Source: CAYGWX01 sp964353855 [NCBI: uncultured bacterium]
GTDB taxonomy: Bacteria; Edwardsbacteria; CAYGWX01
DNA length: 7,019 nt
Assembly (NCBI GenBank): GCA_964353855.1
Contig: CAYGWX010000005.1
Location: 1-7,019 of the forward strand
Direction of reading: 5' to 3'
Program-made: the position numbers and the translations under genes
The notes under the pieces: generated by a model
The model's database searches: none
What the model was told of the DNA's origin: nothing
The model's input: the letters and a program-made list of their open reading frames with translations, nothing else
Part shown: piece by piece, positions 1 to 6,708 of the stretch
Layout of the letters: each line of letters starts with the position of its first letter
How positions within the stretch are numbered: position 1 is the first letter of the stretch

Positions 1-125
1 TTGATCGGCTGGTGCAAAACCTGTGTCAATTCGTACCAAATGCTTTATAATCCCCATTCATTTTAGTTTAAGGAAACAGAGGTTGGAGTTGGACAAAAGG
101 CCACCGCTTTCTTTGCTTTTCCCAA
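1..125. other. Non-coding region downstream of rmuC, promoter-like strings
   Basis: No convincing reading frame is visible here. The segment is AT-richer than the genes. It holds TATAAT on the plus strand (46-51) with a 4-of-6 match to TTGACA (GTGTCA, 23-28) 17 bases upstream. It also holds a perfect TTGACA on the minus strand (24-29) and a sigma-54-like element (13-28, listed separately). No T-run-backed hairpin that would terminate the rmuC transcript is visible. The best attempt, AAAAG pairing with CTTTT across 17 bases on the minus strand near 93-119, is too weak to call. The region probably separates rmuC from a gene left of the window. Confidence 0.5.
13..28 (-). promoter_or_regulatory. 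Possible sigma-54 (-24/-12) promoter reading out of the window
   Basis: On the minus strand the sequence is TGACAC, five bases, then TTGCA, against the sigma-54 consensus TGGCAC-N5-TTGCA. The spacing and the -12 half are perfect. The single mismatch falls on one G of the normally invariant -24 GG pair, which argues against strong activity. Transcription would start near position 2 and run left into an unseen gene. A sigma-70 reading of the same DNA (TTGACA at 24-29) has only a 3-of-6 -10 at 1-6. Confidence 0.2.
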
Positions 126-1232
126 TCAATTCTCCTCTTCCAGAAACAATTGGGCCTGCTCGCCCGTGAGCTCGTGGACCTGACCCAGGCTCTGGAGTTT
201 ATCGTCGAAGCGGTCCAGACGCTTCTGGGTCCGCTCGTAACTGCCCCGGGCGTCCGAAAGGTGCCCGCCCAGGATCTCGTAGTCCCGTTTAAACTTGTCG
301 AAGTCCACCTGCAGGCGGCCCAGGTGATGGAGGATGTCCTGGGCGGACTTCTCGATCTTCATCCCCTTGAGCCCCAGGATGATGACCTGCAGGTAGGCGT
401 AAAAGCTGTTGGGGGATACCGGGATGACTCGCTTCTCCAGGGCGTAGGCCTGGAGCCCCTTGTCCGCATCGGCGTTCTCGTCCCGGATGATCGTTTCGTA
501 GTACACGTTCTCGGCCGGGATGTACATCAGGGCAAAGTCGTAGGTCGCCTCGTCCGGCAGGATGTATTTCCCGGCGATGTCGTCGATGTGGCCCTTGACG
601 GCCCTGACAAAGTCCTTGGCCGCTTTCTTGCGCTCCTCCTCGTTCTCGCACTTGAGGACCCGCTGCAGGGCTTCCAGGGGGAACTTCGCGTCCACCGGAA
701 CCAGGGCCGGCCCGATGCGGATGACCGCATCCACCGTCTCGCCCGTCTTGAAGGTGTGCTGCAGGGTGTAATTCGAGGAGGGCAGGATCTGGGACAGGAG
801 GTCCCCCAGGAAGAGCTCGCCCAGGCTGCCGCGCAACTTCGGAGCGCGCAGGATGTCCTGCAGCCCGGAGATGTCCTTGCCGATCTCGTACACCCGCTTG
901 GTGGCCTCGGAAAGTTCACCGAGGTTCTGCTTGACTTCACCGAACACCTTGGCCGCATTGTCCAATCGAGTACCCATCTGGCCCGTCGTAGTCTGCAAGG
1001 ACTGCACGACCTGGCCCAACTGCTGGTTCACCTGGACAGCCACTTGTCCTATTTGCTGGTTGACTTGGTTCGTCTGGGCCGAGAGGCCCTCCTGGACCTG
1101 CTGGCGAAGCCCGTCCATCTGCTGCTGCATCAGGGAGAGCCCGGGCTCCTCCCGTTTCCTCCGGAGCTGAAAGAGGAGGACGAGCAGGGCTGCGAAAACC
1201 GCAAGGAGCAGGACGAGGGTCAGGATCTGCAT
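126..1232 (-). CDS. rmuC: DNA recombination protein RmuC
   Basis: This is an RmuC-family protein of 368 residues, shorter than E. coli RmuC (about 475) mainly in the coiled-coil part. In E. coli, loss of RmuC raises inversion at short inverted repeats, and the family is predicted to have a PD-(D/E)XK nuclease-like fold. Visible parts are an N-terminal membrane helix (about 3-22) followed by RRKR, which suggests an inner-membrane anchor with a cytoplasmic body. A Gln-rich coiled coil follows (about 32-125). The conserved core runs from RGSLGELFL (134-142) through VDAVIRI (167-173) to PVDAKFPLEAL (179-189). E139, D168 and the D181-A-K183 triad are the likely nuclease-type residues. IPVSPNSFYAYLQ (270-282) is a further family block, and a C-terminal coil (about 300-350) ends the protein. 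It starts one base after the DUF59 stop, with only a weak AGGG upstream, so translational coupling is likely. The catalytic assignment is inferred from the family. Confidence 0.93.
   Translation of the reverse strand: MQILTLVLLLAVFAALLVLLFQLRRKREEPGLSLMQQQMDGLRQQVQEGLSAQTNQVNQQIGQVAVQVNQQLGQVVQSLQTTTGQMGTRLDNAAKVFGEVKQNLGELSEATKRVYEIGKDISGLQDILRAPKLRGSLGELFLGDLLSQILPSSNYTLQHTFKTGETVDAVIRIGPALVPVDAKFPLEALQRVLKCENEEERKKAAKDFVRAVKGHIDDIAGKYILPDEATYDFALMYIPAENVYYETIIRDENADADKGLQAYALEKRVIPVSPNSFYAYLQVIILGLKGMKIEKSAQDILHHLGRLQVDFDKFKRDYEILGGHLSDARGSYERTQKRLDRFDDKLQSLGQVHELTGEQAQLFLEEEN
1002..1067 (-). repeat. Two tandem 11-residue repeats within the RmuC coiled coil
   Basis: Residues 56-66 and 67-77 of RmuC are two copies of an 11-residue unit beginning QVNQQ(I/L)GQV, encoded by adjacent 33-bp stretches. 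An 11-residue (hendecad) period suits a slightly right-handed coiled coil. The DNA copies differ at several bases, so this is an old duplication and not an active microsatellite. Confidence 0.6.
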
Positions 1233-1233
1233 C

Positions 1234-1533
1234 TCACGCCCTGCGAAGCATCCGTTTGGCTTCCTCGCTCATCATGTCAGTGTTCCAAGGGGGATCCCAG
1301 ACGATCTCCACCCGGACGCTCTGGATGCCGGACAATTTTCTCAGGGCCTCCTCAGCCTCCCCTTTGATGGTGGAATGCATCGGGCAGCCCGGGGTCGTCA
1401 GGGTCATCTTGACGCTCACGGCGTCGTTCTCGATGGACACGTCGTAAATCAGGCCCAGATCCACGATATTCAAAGGCAATTCCGGGTCGCGAACACTAGA
1501 AAGCGCTTGAAAAACCTGTTCTTCGGTAACCAT
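1234..1533 (-). CDS. MIP18/DUF59 family iron-sulfur cluster assembly protein (SufT-like)
   Basis: This small protein (99 residues from the ATG at 1533) belongs to the MIP18/DUF59 family. Relatives (SufT, the PaaD-type domain, eukaryotic CIA2) help mature iron-sulfur proteins. Family hallmarks are visible: RDPELPLNIVDLGLIYDV (residues 16-32 from the TTG start), the TLTTPGCP segment carrying the single conserved Cys (C50 from the ATG, C52 from the TTG), and the C-terminal VWDPPWNTDMMSEEAKR block. The length is normal for a stand-alone member. An alternative TTG start at 1539 adds two residues. Neither start has a good Shine-Dalgarno: the best purine stretch, GGAAAAG, is 8 bases before the TTG and 14 before the ATG. 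No suf or isc genes are in view, so the client proteins are unknown. It overlaps nothing and ends one base before rmuC. Confidence 0.88.
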   Translation of the reverse strand: MVTEEQVFQALSSVRDPELPLNIVDLGLIYDVSIENDAVSVKMTLTTPGCPMHSTIKGEAEEALRKLSGIQSVRVEIVWDPPWNTDMMSEEAKRMLRRA

Positions 1534-1660
1534 GTTCAATGCATCTTTTCCGGGGCAATCTCTACTTGAGTATCGCGGTTTCCCTATCCATGTTCTTACT
1601 AGGCCCTTGGTTCGGGCAGGGTATTAGAATAACAATCCCTGGTCTGGGTTCGGTTCCCCT
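1534..1660. other. Intergenic gap between the channel gene and the DUF59 gene
   Basis: This is the longest gap inside the gene cluster. I see no clear terminator. A short inverted repeat, GCCC at 1603-1606 against GGGC at 1614-1617, has only four pairs and no T-run. No sigma-70 promoter with both boxes is evident either. A two-codon open frame (ATG CAT TGA, minus strand, 1536-1544) ends inside the DUF59 start region and may be chance. Whether the DUF59-rmuC pair is transcribed together with the genes to its right cannot be decided here. Confidence 0.4.
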
Positions 1661-3196
1661 CTAACCCAATCCGAAAAAGCTCTTAATCTTGCGGAGAATG
1701 GTCTGGGAGGAGGTTGCGTCCAGCTTGTCCTGAGAGAGCTCCTTGGTCTTGGCCATCTTCTCCAGGTTTTCCCGCTGGCGTTTCTCCAGGACCTTGGCCA
1801 GGGCTTCGGCGATCTGGGCATTGGTCTCGAGCACATCCGCGAAGATTGCCTTGGAAAGCGCCAGCACGGTCGTATCCGTTTCCGCCGTGATCGTGGCCGT
1901 CCGTTTCTCGCCGGTCAGCAGGGACATCTCGCCGAAGAAAGCTCCTTTCCCGAGGTGGGCTACCACCGTGCTGCGGCCCTCGGCATCGTTGACCGAGACC
2001 GCGACCTTCCCGTCGCGGATGATGTAGAAGGTGTCCCCCTCCTCCCCCTGCCGGACCAGGACCTCGCCACTGGCGAAGATCTGCTCCCGGAGATTGGAGG
2101 CCACCGAGGCAAGCTCCTCCTGGGAAAGGGGATGGAAGATCTCAATCTTTGAGAGGGAGCGGACGATGTCCTCAACCTCGACTTTGCGCTCCGCTTCTTC
2201 GTCTTCCCGGGTAATCTGCTTCATCGTGACATCCCGGATTGGGAAGGGGATGGAGATTCCCTCGCGTTTGAAGTAATACCAGATCAGGGAGAGGACGTTG
2301 CTATGGATGTCGTCCAGGTGAGCGAAGTCGCCGAAAAAGTAACGCACCGTGTACACGATGGAAGAATCCCCGTATTCGCTCAGCCACACCCGGGGAGGCG
2401 GATCCTGCAAGACCTCGGGGATCGTCCGGAGGGCCTCTAGGACCACGCGCCTCACATGGTCCGGGCTCACGTCGTAATGGACTCCGATCTTGACGCGGTA
2501 TCCGTGCATCTGGCTGGGCTGAGAGTAGTTGTAGATCGGCTCCTTGGCGATCACCCCGTTGGGGATCACGATGAAATCATTGGATTTCGTGCGCAAGCGG
2601 GTGGCCCGCCAGGTCATGTCCACGACCACGCCTGTGTTCCCGGCGATGGTCACCCAGTCCCCGATGGCGAAGGGCCGTTCTGTGTTCAGGGCCAGCCCGG
2701 CGATGAGATTTCCCAAGGTATCCTGGGTGGCGTTGCCCACGATGTAGCCGACGACTATGGATGAAACGGCGAAGACATTCAGGTTCACCTGGGGGAAGAC
2801 CACCCGGATGATGAGGATCAGGGCCACCAGGGAGAGGAGCCAGCGCCCGATGTCGCGGAGAACGATGGGCACAGGGATGCGTTTCCGCCAGCGAACCACC
2901 AGGTCCAGGAGGAAGACGTCCAGGAGCCGGATGCCAATATAGACCAAGAAGAACAGGACCACAGCCCAGATAGCGCTCATCACATAGGGATGGAGTCTGC
3001 CGAGGGGTTCAGCGAGGAAAAGGTTTAGCGCTGAGAACAGGAAGAGTAGATTCAGAGAGGTGGAGACCTGCTTGAAGATCCTGGCTCGGTTCAGAAACCT
3101 CTGCAGCAGGGTGAGCCCAGCGTAAAAGAGCGCAGCCCACAGGAGCCCCAGGAGGGTCCCTTGCCAGTCGAAGTTCGTCCAAAATGAAATGGCCAT
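1661..3196 (-). CDS. MscS-family channel with C-terminal cyclic nucleotide-binding domain (bCNG type)
   Basis: This membrane channel has 511 residues from the preferred start (512 if the ATG at 3199 is used; numbering below uses 512). About four hydrophobic helices (14-33, 52-72, 76-98, 118-140) precede an MscS pore helix and beta domain. The pore region has the Gly/Ala pattern VGYIVGNATQDTLGNLIAG (160-178), then RPFAIGDWV (175-183 region) and the vestibule domain (to about 330). After a charged linker (331-350) comes a cNMP-binding domain (about 350-475). Its phosphate-binding cassette is GEMSLLTGEKRTATITA (423-439) and keeps E424 and the ligand-contacting R433-T434, so cAMP or cGMP binding is plausible. 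A charged amphipathic tail (460-512) follows. This matches the described bacterial cyclic-nucleotide-gated members of the MscS superfamily, in which ligand rather than membrane tension may dominate gating. No cyclase is encoded nearby. Which nucleotide it binds is unknown. Confidence 0.92.
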   Translation of the reverse strand: MAISFWTNFDWQGTLLGLLWAALFYAGLTLLQRFLNRARIFKQVSTSLNLLFLFSALNLFLAEPLGRLHPYVMSAIWAVVLFFLVYIGIRLLDVFLLDLVVRWRKRIPVPIVLRDIGRWLLSLVALILIIRVVFPQVNLNVFAVSSIVVGYIVGNATQDTLGNLIAGLALNTERPFAIGDWVTIAGNTGVVVDMTWRATRLRTKSNDFIVIPNGVIAKEPIYNYSQPSQMHGYRVKIGVHYDVSPDHVRRVVLEALRTIPEVLQDPPPRVWLSEYGDSSIVYTVRYFFGDFAHLDDIHSNVLSLIWYYFKREGISIPFPIRDVTMKQITREDEEAERKVEVEDIVRSLSKIEIFHPLSQEELASVASNLREQIFASGEVLVRQGEEGDTFYIIRDGKVAVSVNDAEGRSTVVAHLGKGAFFGEMSLLTGEKRTATITAETDTTVLALSKAIFADVLETNAQIAEALAKVLEKRQRENLEKMAKTKELSQDKLDATSSQTILRKIKSFFGLG

Positions 3197-3200
3197 CATG

Positions 3201-3208
3201 CCTCCTTA
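3201..3208 (-). promoter_or_regulatory. Strong Shine-Dalgarno that decides the channel start
   Basis: The minus strand reads TAAGGAGG, a near-perfect anti-16S match, just before two consecutive ATG codons. The first ATG (3199-3197) would be only one base from the SD. The second (3196-3194) is four bases away, which is close to a workable spacing. I therefore place the start at 3196. The site lies in the 21-base gap after the methyltransferase stop. Confidence 0.75.
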
Positions 3209-3217
3209 AGTCTCAAG

Positions 3218-3961
3218 TCAAGCCTCTCCGGGCCTGCGGGCCAGGCACCGGTAGCCCAGGCTGAAGGACCGTTCGCGATCCAGAAAATCTATCGTGGTCA
3301 GGATCATCGGCACCAACCCCGAGAACGCAAAGACCGCGAGAAGCTCCCCGGGGAAAAAGAGAATCCGCCAGGCCAGCGCCCGCCTGCTCGGGAACAGGAC
3401 CTTGGAGAGGTGTCCAATGCGGTTCCCCAGGTAGCGGAAATATCCTCCCATCGGTTTCAACTCCTCCACGGTGAACCCGGCGGAATCCAGCAGGTAGCGC
3501 AGGGCGAACGAGGTAAACCGGAAGTAGTCGTGGGGGGCCTGGTGTTCGTACCATCCCTGAGGGGCCGTCAACAACAGGCGCCCCCCGGGTTTGAGCACCC
3601 GGTAAAGCTCGGCGATCATGGCCTTGGGCTCGCGCACATGCTCCAGAACCTGGGTGTTCACGGCCAGGTCGAAGGTACGGTTCCGGAAGGGCAGGATCAA
3701 GAGGTCGGCGTTGATGTCCAGCGCCGTGTAGTCCCACAGCCGGTCGCCCACGGCCAGGTCCACGCCCACGTAATGGGACCCAGGGAAAAGCCGTTTGTAC
3801 GGGCACTCCCCGGCCCCGGCGTCCAGGACACTCCCTCCCTTCCGGACGAGCGCGGCACCCTCCCGGATGAAATCCTCGATGGCCTCGGTGTGCGGGTCGA
3901 TGAGCCGGCGAAGAAATCGCGGGAGCCTCCGCAACAGGCTGCTGTAGCCGCTGGTCTCCAC
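3218..3961 (-). CDS. Class I SAM-dependent methyltransferase (Methyltransf_11 type)
   Basis: This 247-residue protein has a complete class I SAM-binding core. Motif I is VLDAGAGE (45-52), the strand-2 acidic residue is D68 in VGVDLA, LPFRNRTFDLA (90-100) precedes LEHV (106-109), and the motif III strand is RVLKPGGRLLLTAP (121-134). HDYFRFTSFALRYLLDSAGF (144-163) resembles methyltransferases often found in surface-glycan loci, though no sugar genes are in view. The C-terminal part (about 196-227) is unusually hydrophobic and may lie on or in the membrane. The start is GTG, directly after the peptidase TGA and in the same frame. GGAAGGG lies 11 bases upstream as a weak SD, and the next Met is not until residue 115, beyond motif I. 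The substrate is unknown. The position suggests co-transcription with the peptidase. Confidence 0.88.
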   Translation of the reverse strand: METSGYSSLLRRLPRFLRRLIDPHTEAIEDFIREGAALVRKGGSVLDAGAGECPYKRLFPGSHYVGVDLAVGDRLWDYTALDINADLLILPFRNRTFDLAVNTQVLEHVREPKAMIAELYRVLKPGGRLLLTAPQGWYEHQAPHDYFRFTSFALRYLLDSAGFTVEELKPMGGYFRYLGNRIGHLSKVLFPSRRALAWRILFFPGELLAVFAFSGLVPMILTTIDFLDRERSFSLGYRCLARRPGEA

Positions 3962-6640
3962 TCAGGGCTTAACCCTTCCGGCGATGGACAGGATGTAACG
4001 GTCCGTCGAAAGGTATTGCTGGGCTGTGCGCTGAACATCCGCGGCCGTCATCTTGCGCAGCTTGTCCGGGTAGGCTGAATCGAACCCGTAGCCCACGCCG
4101 AGAAACTCGTAGAGCGTCAGGTAGTGGGCCTGGTTGACGGCCGTCTGATGGTAGCGCAGCCAGTGGCCCCAGTAGGAGTTGATGCTGGTCTGAAGTTCCT
4201 CCTCGGTAACCGGCTTCTCCCGGATCAGCCGGAACTGCTCCAAGAGCCCGGCCGCGGCCCGGTCGAGGTTCTCGTTACGTGTGCCCATCGCGGCGTAGAA
4301 CCAGCCCACGTCCTTCGAGAAGTCCACCCCGGAGCCCACGGAGTAGGCCAGGCCCTCCTTCTCGCGCAGGCTCAGGCCCAGGCGCGAGGAGAGGATTTCG
4401 TTCATGACCTCGATCGCCGGAACGTCTTCGCTCCGGATGCCGGGGAGCAGGTTGCCGAGCAGGAGGTAAGCTTGCTCTTTGTCCACGAACTGCGTAACCT
4501 TGACAGCAGCTTGGGGCGGGATCTCCGGAACGTGGGCCGCCGGCTTCTCCTCCCCCTTGGCCATCCCGCTGAATCGTTTCGTCAGAGACCCGATCACGTT
4601 CCTGGGCGAGCGGTCGCTGACCACTGCGATGACCAGATTGTTCGGGACGTAGGCCTTGCGGTAATAGGACAGAATGTCCTCGCGGGTGAGGCCCTTGATG
4701 CTTTGAGACGTGCCGTAAATAGGGAATCGGTAGTTGTTGTGGGGAAAGGCGGTCTTGAACCAGAGGGCCTTGGCCGCCTTGTTGGTACGCACCTCGTCGC
4801 GGGAGATGAGGGAAAGGGCGTTGGCCTTGGCTTTCTCGATTTCCCCGGGAGGGAAGGACGGATGCAACATTATCTCGGCCAGGAGGTCCCAGCCGTGCTC
4901 GTCGAAATCGTTCAGGGTCTCCAGCCGGAGGTAAGCGTAGTCCTTGGAGAAATAGTAGTCGTCGAAATCCATCCAGGTGAGGTCCGTGGTCTTGAGCCGG
5001 GCCCCGATGGAGGCCAGGGACTGGGCGACTGCCTCAGCGCTTTTCCCCCCGCTCCCCTTGTCGATCAGCTCCTGAACCAGGTCTCCCACGCCGTTCGTAC
5101 GCTCGTTCTCCCATTGGATGCGGTTTCCCACGAGCACGTTGGTCGCCGTGATCTCGGTATAGGGATTCTGGCAGGCGATGATCACCAGGCCGTTGGGCAG
5201 GACGGCCTTCTCGGTGACGACCTCTTTGCCCCCCGGAGCGTGGTGTTTGGGCGGAGGAAGAGAAGCTTGAGTGAGTGCCTTAGTTTCTGAGGGAGTTGAG
5301 TTTTTTGTAATATTAACAATATTGGGCATCTTACCACCCTTAGGCTTCAGGATCGTAACCACACAGTTCAACTTCCCTAAATACTTTTTAGCGACGTCTT
5401 GAATCTCATTTGCCGTCACATTAAGAACTCCATTAAGGTACCGTTCCCTGAGGCCCACGTCCCCCAGGGCGGCCCACTGCACGAGGTCCCGCCCCTTGGC
5501 CACCAGGCGCTCGTTCGCGAACACCGCGTCGGTCAGATAGACCCGCTTGGCGCGGGCCAGCTCGCTCTCTGAAACGCCCTCTCGCACGACACGGGAAAGC
5601 TCCCCTTTAATTTTTGCAATCGCCGTTTCCACCATGTTCCCATCTGAGATCACCAGGGTAAGCGTCAGGGTCCCGGTTCCCAGAAGCTTGGAGTACCCGC
5701 CCTCCACGCTGTTCACCAGGGGTTCTCCTCCCCCGGTCAGGGCCCGGACGATGCGCGAGTCGTCGCCTCCGACCAGCACCTGGCACATCAGGTCGAAGAT
5801 CACGCCGTCCTTGGTCTGCACCAGGGGCCCCGGAAAGCCCAGGGAGACGAGGTAGCTTCGGGTCACCGCCACCTGCTCCTGCCGGACCTCCCCCGAGAAC
5901 GAAGGAAGCTGAATCCGGGGCGCGGGAGGGGCGGAACGCCGTGAAATCCCTCCGTAGGACTCTTCCAGCTCGGCGAGGACCGCCTTCCGGTCGAAGTCCC
6001 CGACCACCGCCGCGACCATGTTCGAGGGCGCGTAGTGGTCGCGGTAGAACCGCAGGACCGAGTCCCTGGGCACATTCGAGATCAGGGTGTCGTAGCCGAT
6101 GACCGGCCGCCCGTAGGGGGTGCCCTTGTAAAAGGCCTTGTTGAACAGGTCCGAGGCCTGAGAGGAAGGATTGTCCTCGTCCTTCTTGATCTCCTCGATG
6201 ACCACCTTCCGCTCCTTGGGAAACTCCGCATCCGGAAACGTGGAATGAAGAAGCTGCTGGGCCTGGGCCCTGATCCCGACCCCGATGAAATCCCTGGGAG
6301 CCACGATCTCGTAGGCCGTGTAATCCTCGCGGGTGAAGGCGTTGAAGTAAATCCCGTGACTATCGTACTCCGCCTTCAGGGCCTCGCGGGAGAATTTCTC
6401 GGTGCCGTCGAAGAGAAGGTGCTCCAGGAAGTGGGTCAGCCCGTTGGTCGTCTCGCCCTCGTAGGCAGAGCCCACCTTCACCCCCACCACGCAGGTCACC
6501 AGGGGGGCCGATTTATCGGTCTGAAGGACCACCTGCATCCCGTTCCTGAGCCGGGTCACCTCGGGCTTGCCAAGGGCCATAGCAAACTGGGTCAAAACAC
6601 CCAGAAGGAAAAGACTTAGAAGAGATAGCCTGCCAGTCAT
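3962..6640 (-). CDS. Secreted two-domain M16 family zinc metallopeptidase (fused active and inactive halves)
   Basis: This is an 892-residue pitrilysin-type (M16) peptidase. A signal peptide is clear: R4, hydrophobic 5-19, and an A20-M21-A22 cleavage motif without a lipobox Cys, so the periplasm or outside is its likely place. The N-terminal half (about 25-433) carries the inverted zinc motif HFLEH (H70, E73, H74) and the third ligand in VVIEEI (E149 or E150). The C-terminal half (about 480-892) starts with LPNGLVI and aligns to the same fold, but HFLEH has become DLVQE (520-524), so it is catalytically dead. It keeps R759 and Y766 in the LREKEGLAYS block, the pair that contacts substrate in M16 clamshell enzymes. 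A linker (about 434-478) ends in a Pro/His-rich stretch. Many bacteria encode the two halves as separate neighbouring genes; here they form one chain. GGAGG seven bases upstream supports the start at 6640. The substrate is probably small peptides or unfolded fragments, by family. Confidence 0.93.
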   Translation of the reverse strand: MTGRLSLLSLFLLGVLTQFAMALGKPEVTRLRNGMQVVLQTDKSAPLVTCVVGVKVGSAYEGETTNGLTHFLEHLLFDGTEKFSREALKAEYDSHGIYFNAFTREDYTAYEIVAPRDFIGVGIRAQAQQLLHSTFPDAEFPKERKVVIEEIKKDEDNPSSQASDLFNKAFYKGTPYGRPVIGYDTLISNVPRDSVLRFYRDHYAPSNMVAAVVGDFDRKAVLAELEESYGGISRRSAPPAPRIQLPSFSGEVRQEQVAVTRSYLVSLGFPGPLVQTKDGVIFDLMCQVLVGGDDSRIVRALTGGGEPLVNSVEGGYSKLLGTGTLTLTLVISDGNMVETAIAKIKGELSRVVREGVSESELARAKRVYLTDAVFANERLVAKGRDLVQWAALGDVGLRERYLNGVLNVTANEIQDVAKKYLGKLNCVVTILKPKGGKMPNIVNITKNSTPSETKALTQASLPPPKHHAPGGKEVVTEKAVLPNGLVIIACQNPYTEITATNVLVGNRIQWENERTNGVGDLVQELIDKGSGGKSAEAVAQSLASIGARLKTTDLTWMDFDDYYFSKDYAYLRLETLNDFDEHGWDLLAEIMLHPSFPPGEIEKAKANALSLISRDEVRTNKAAKALWFKTAFPHNNYRFPIYGTSQSIKGLTREDILSYYRKAYVPNNLVIAVVSDRSPRNVIGSLTKRFSGMAKGEEKPAAHVPEIPPQAAVKVTQFVDKEQAYLLLGNLLPGIRSEDVPAIEVMNEILSSRLGLSLREKEGLAYSVGSGVDFSKDVGWFYAAMGTRNENLDRAAAGLLEQFRLIREKPVTEEELQTSINSYWGHWLRYHQTAVNQAHYLTLYEFLGVGYGFDSAYPDKLRKMTAADVQRTAQQYLSTDRYILSIAGRVKP
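5281..5440. other. AT-rich patch inside the M16 gene at the domain junction
   Basis: By my count this stretch is about 38% GC, while the next 60 bases (5461-5520) are about 75%. It encodes roughly residues 401-454, which is the end of the active half plus the start of the linker. Codons here turn AT-ending (AAT, ATT, GTT, ACA, AAA, TCA). It also contains an AATATT-AAC-AATATT inverted repeat (5309-5323) and an A6 run on the coding strand (5301-5306). The reading frame is intact throughout. Confidence 0.7.
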
Positions 6641-6647
6641 CCAACTG

Positions 6648-6652
6648 CCTCC
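6648..6652 (-). promoter_or_regulatory. Ribosome-binding site of the M16 peptidase
   Basis: GGAGG on the minus strand lies seven bases before the ATG at 6640-6638, at ideal spacing. It fixes the start and gives a protein that begins with a clean signal peptide. The heptapeptide-repeat frame that reads through here ends in a TGA overlapping this ATG as ATGA, but the SD needs no such coupling. Confidence 0.8.
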
Positions 6653-6686
6653 AAAAGATGTAACTTCTTGTGATAAAAAGACTTGT

Positions 6687-6700
6687 CTATTATAATAGCA
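6687..6700 (-). promoter_or_regulatory. Probable -10 region of the M16 gene cluster, within a 12-bp palindrome
   Basis: CTATTATAATAG (6687-6698) is a perfect 12-bp palindrome. On the minus strand it offers TATAAT (6694-6689) and, shifted by three, an extended -10 of the form TGnTATTAT (6700-6692). Transcription would start near 6680-6685 and leave a leader of about 40 bases before the ATG. No -35 box is present: the DNA where it should be (about 6712-6720) is already the first 21-bp repeat unit. Because the core is palindromic, TATAAT is also found on the plus strand (6691-6696), so the direction rests on gene context. A protein-binding operator is another possibility. Confidence 0.4.
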
Positions 6701-6708
6701 CTCTTCCC

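Noticed and set aside
93-122. Rho-independent terminator after rmuC
   Set aside because: The only pairing is about five A/T-rich pairs across a 17-base loop, and no solid stem precedes a T-run.
150-1367. Long plus-strand frame of 405 codons opposite rmuC and the DUF59 gene
   Set aside because: It is an antisense shadow of GC-rich codons. Both minus-strand genes have clear family motifs, and the plus frame has none.
1603-1617. Terminator hairpin after the channel gene
   Set aside because: It has a four-pair GCCC/GGGC stem with a seven-base loop and no T-run on the minus strand.
4124-5290. Long plus-strand frame of 388 codons opposite the M16 gene
   Set aside because: It is antisense to well-conserved peptidase sequence, with low-complexity Gly/Val/Leu-rich composition typical of shadows.
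5301-5306. Programmed frameshift at the A6 run in the M16 gene
   Set aside because: The frame is intact through both domains, so no shift is needed, and no downstream stimulator is apparent.
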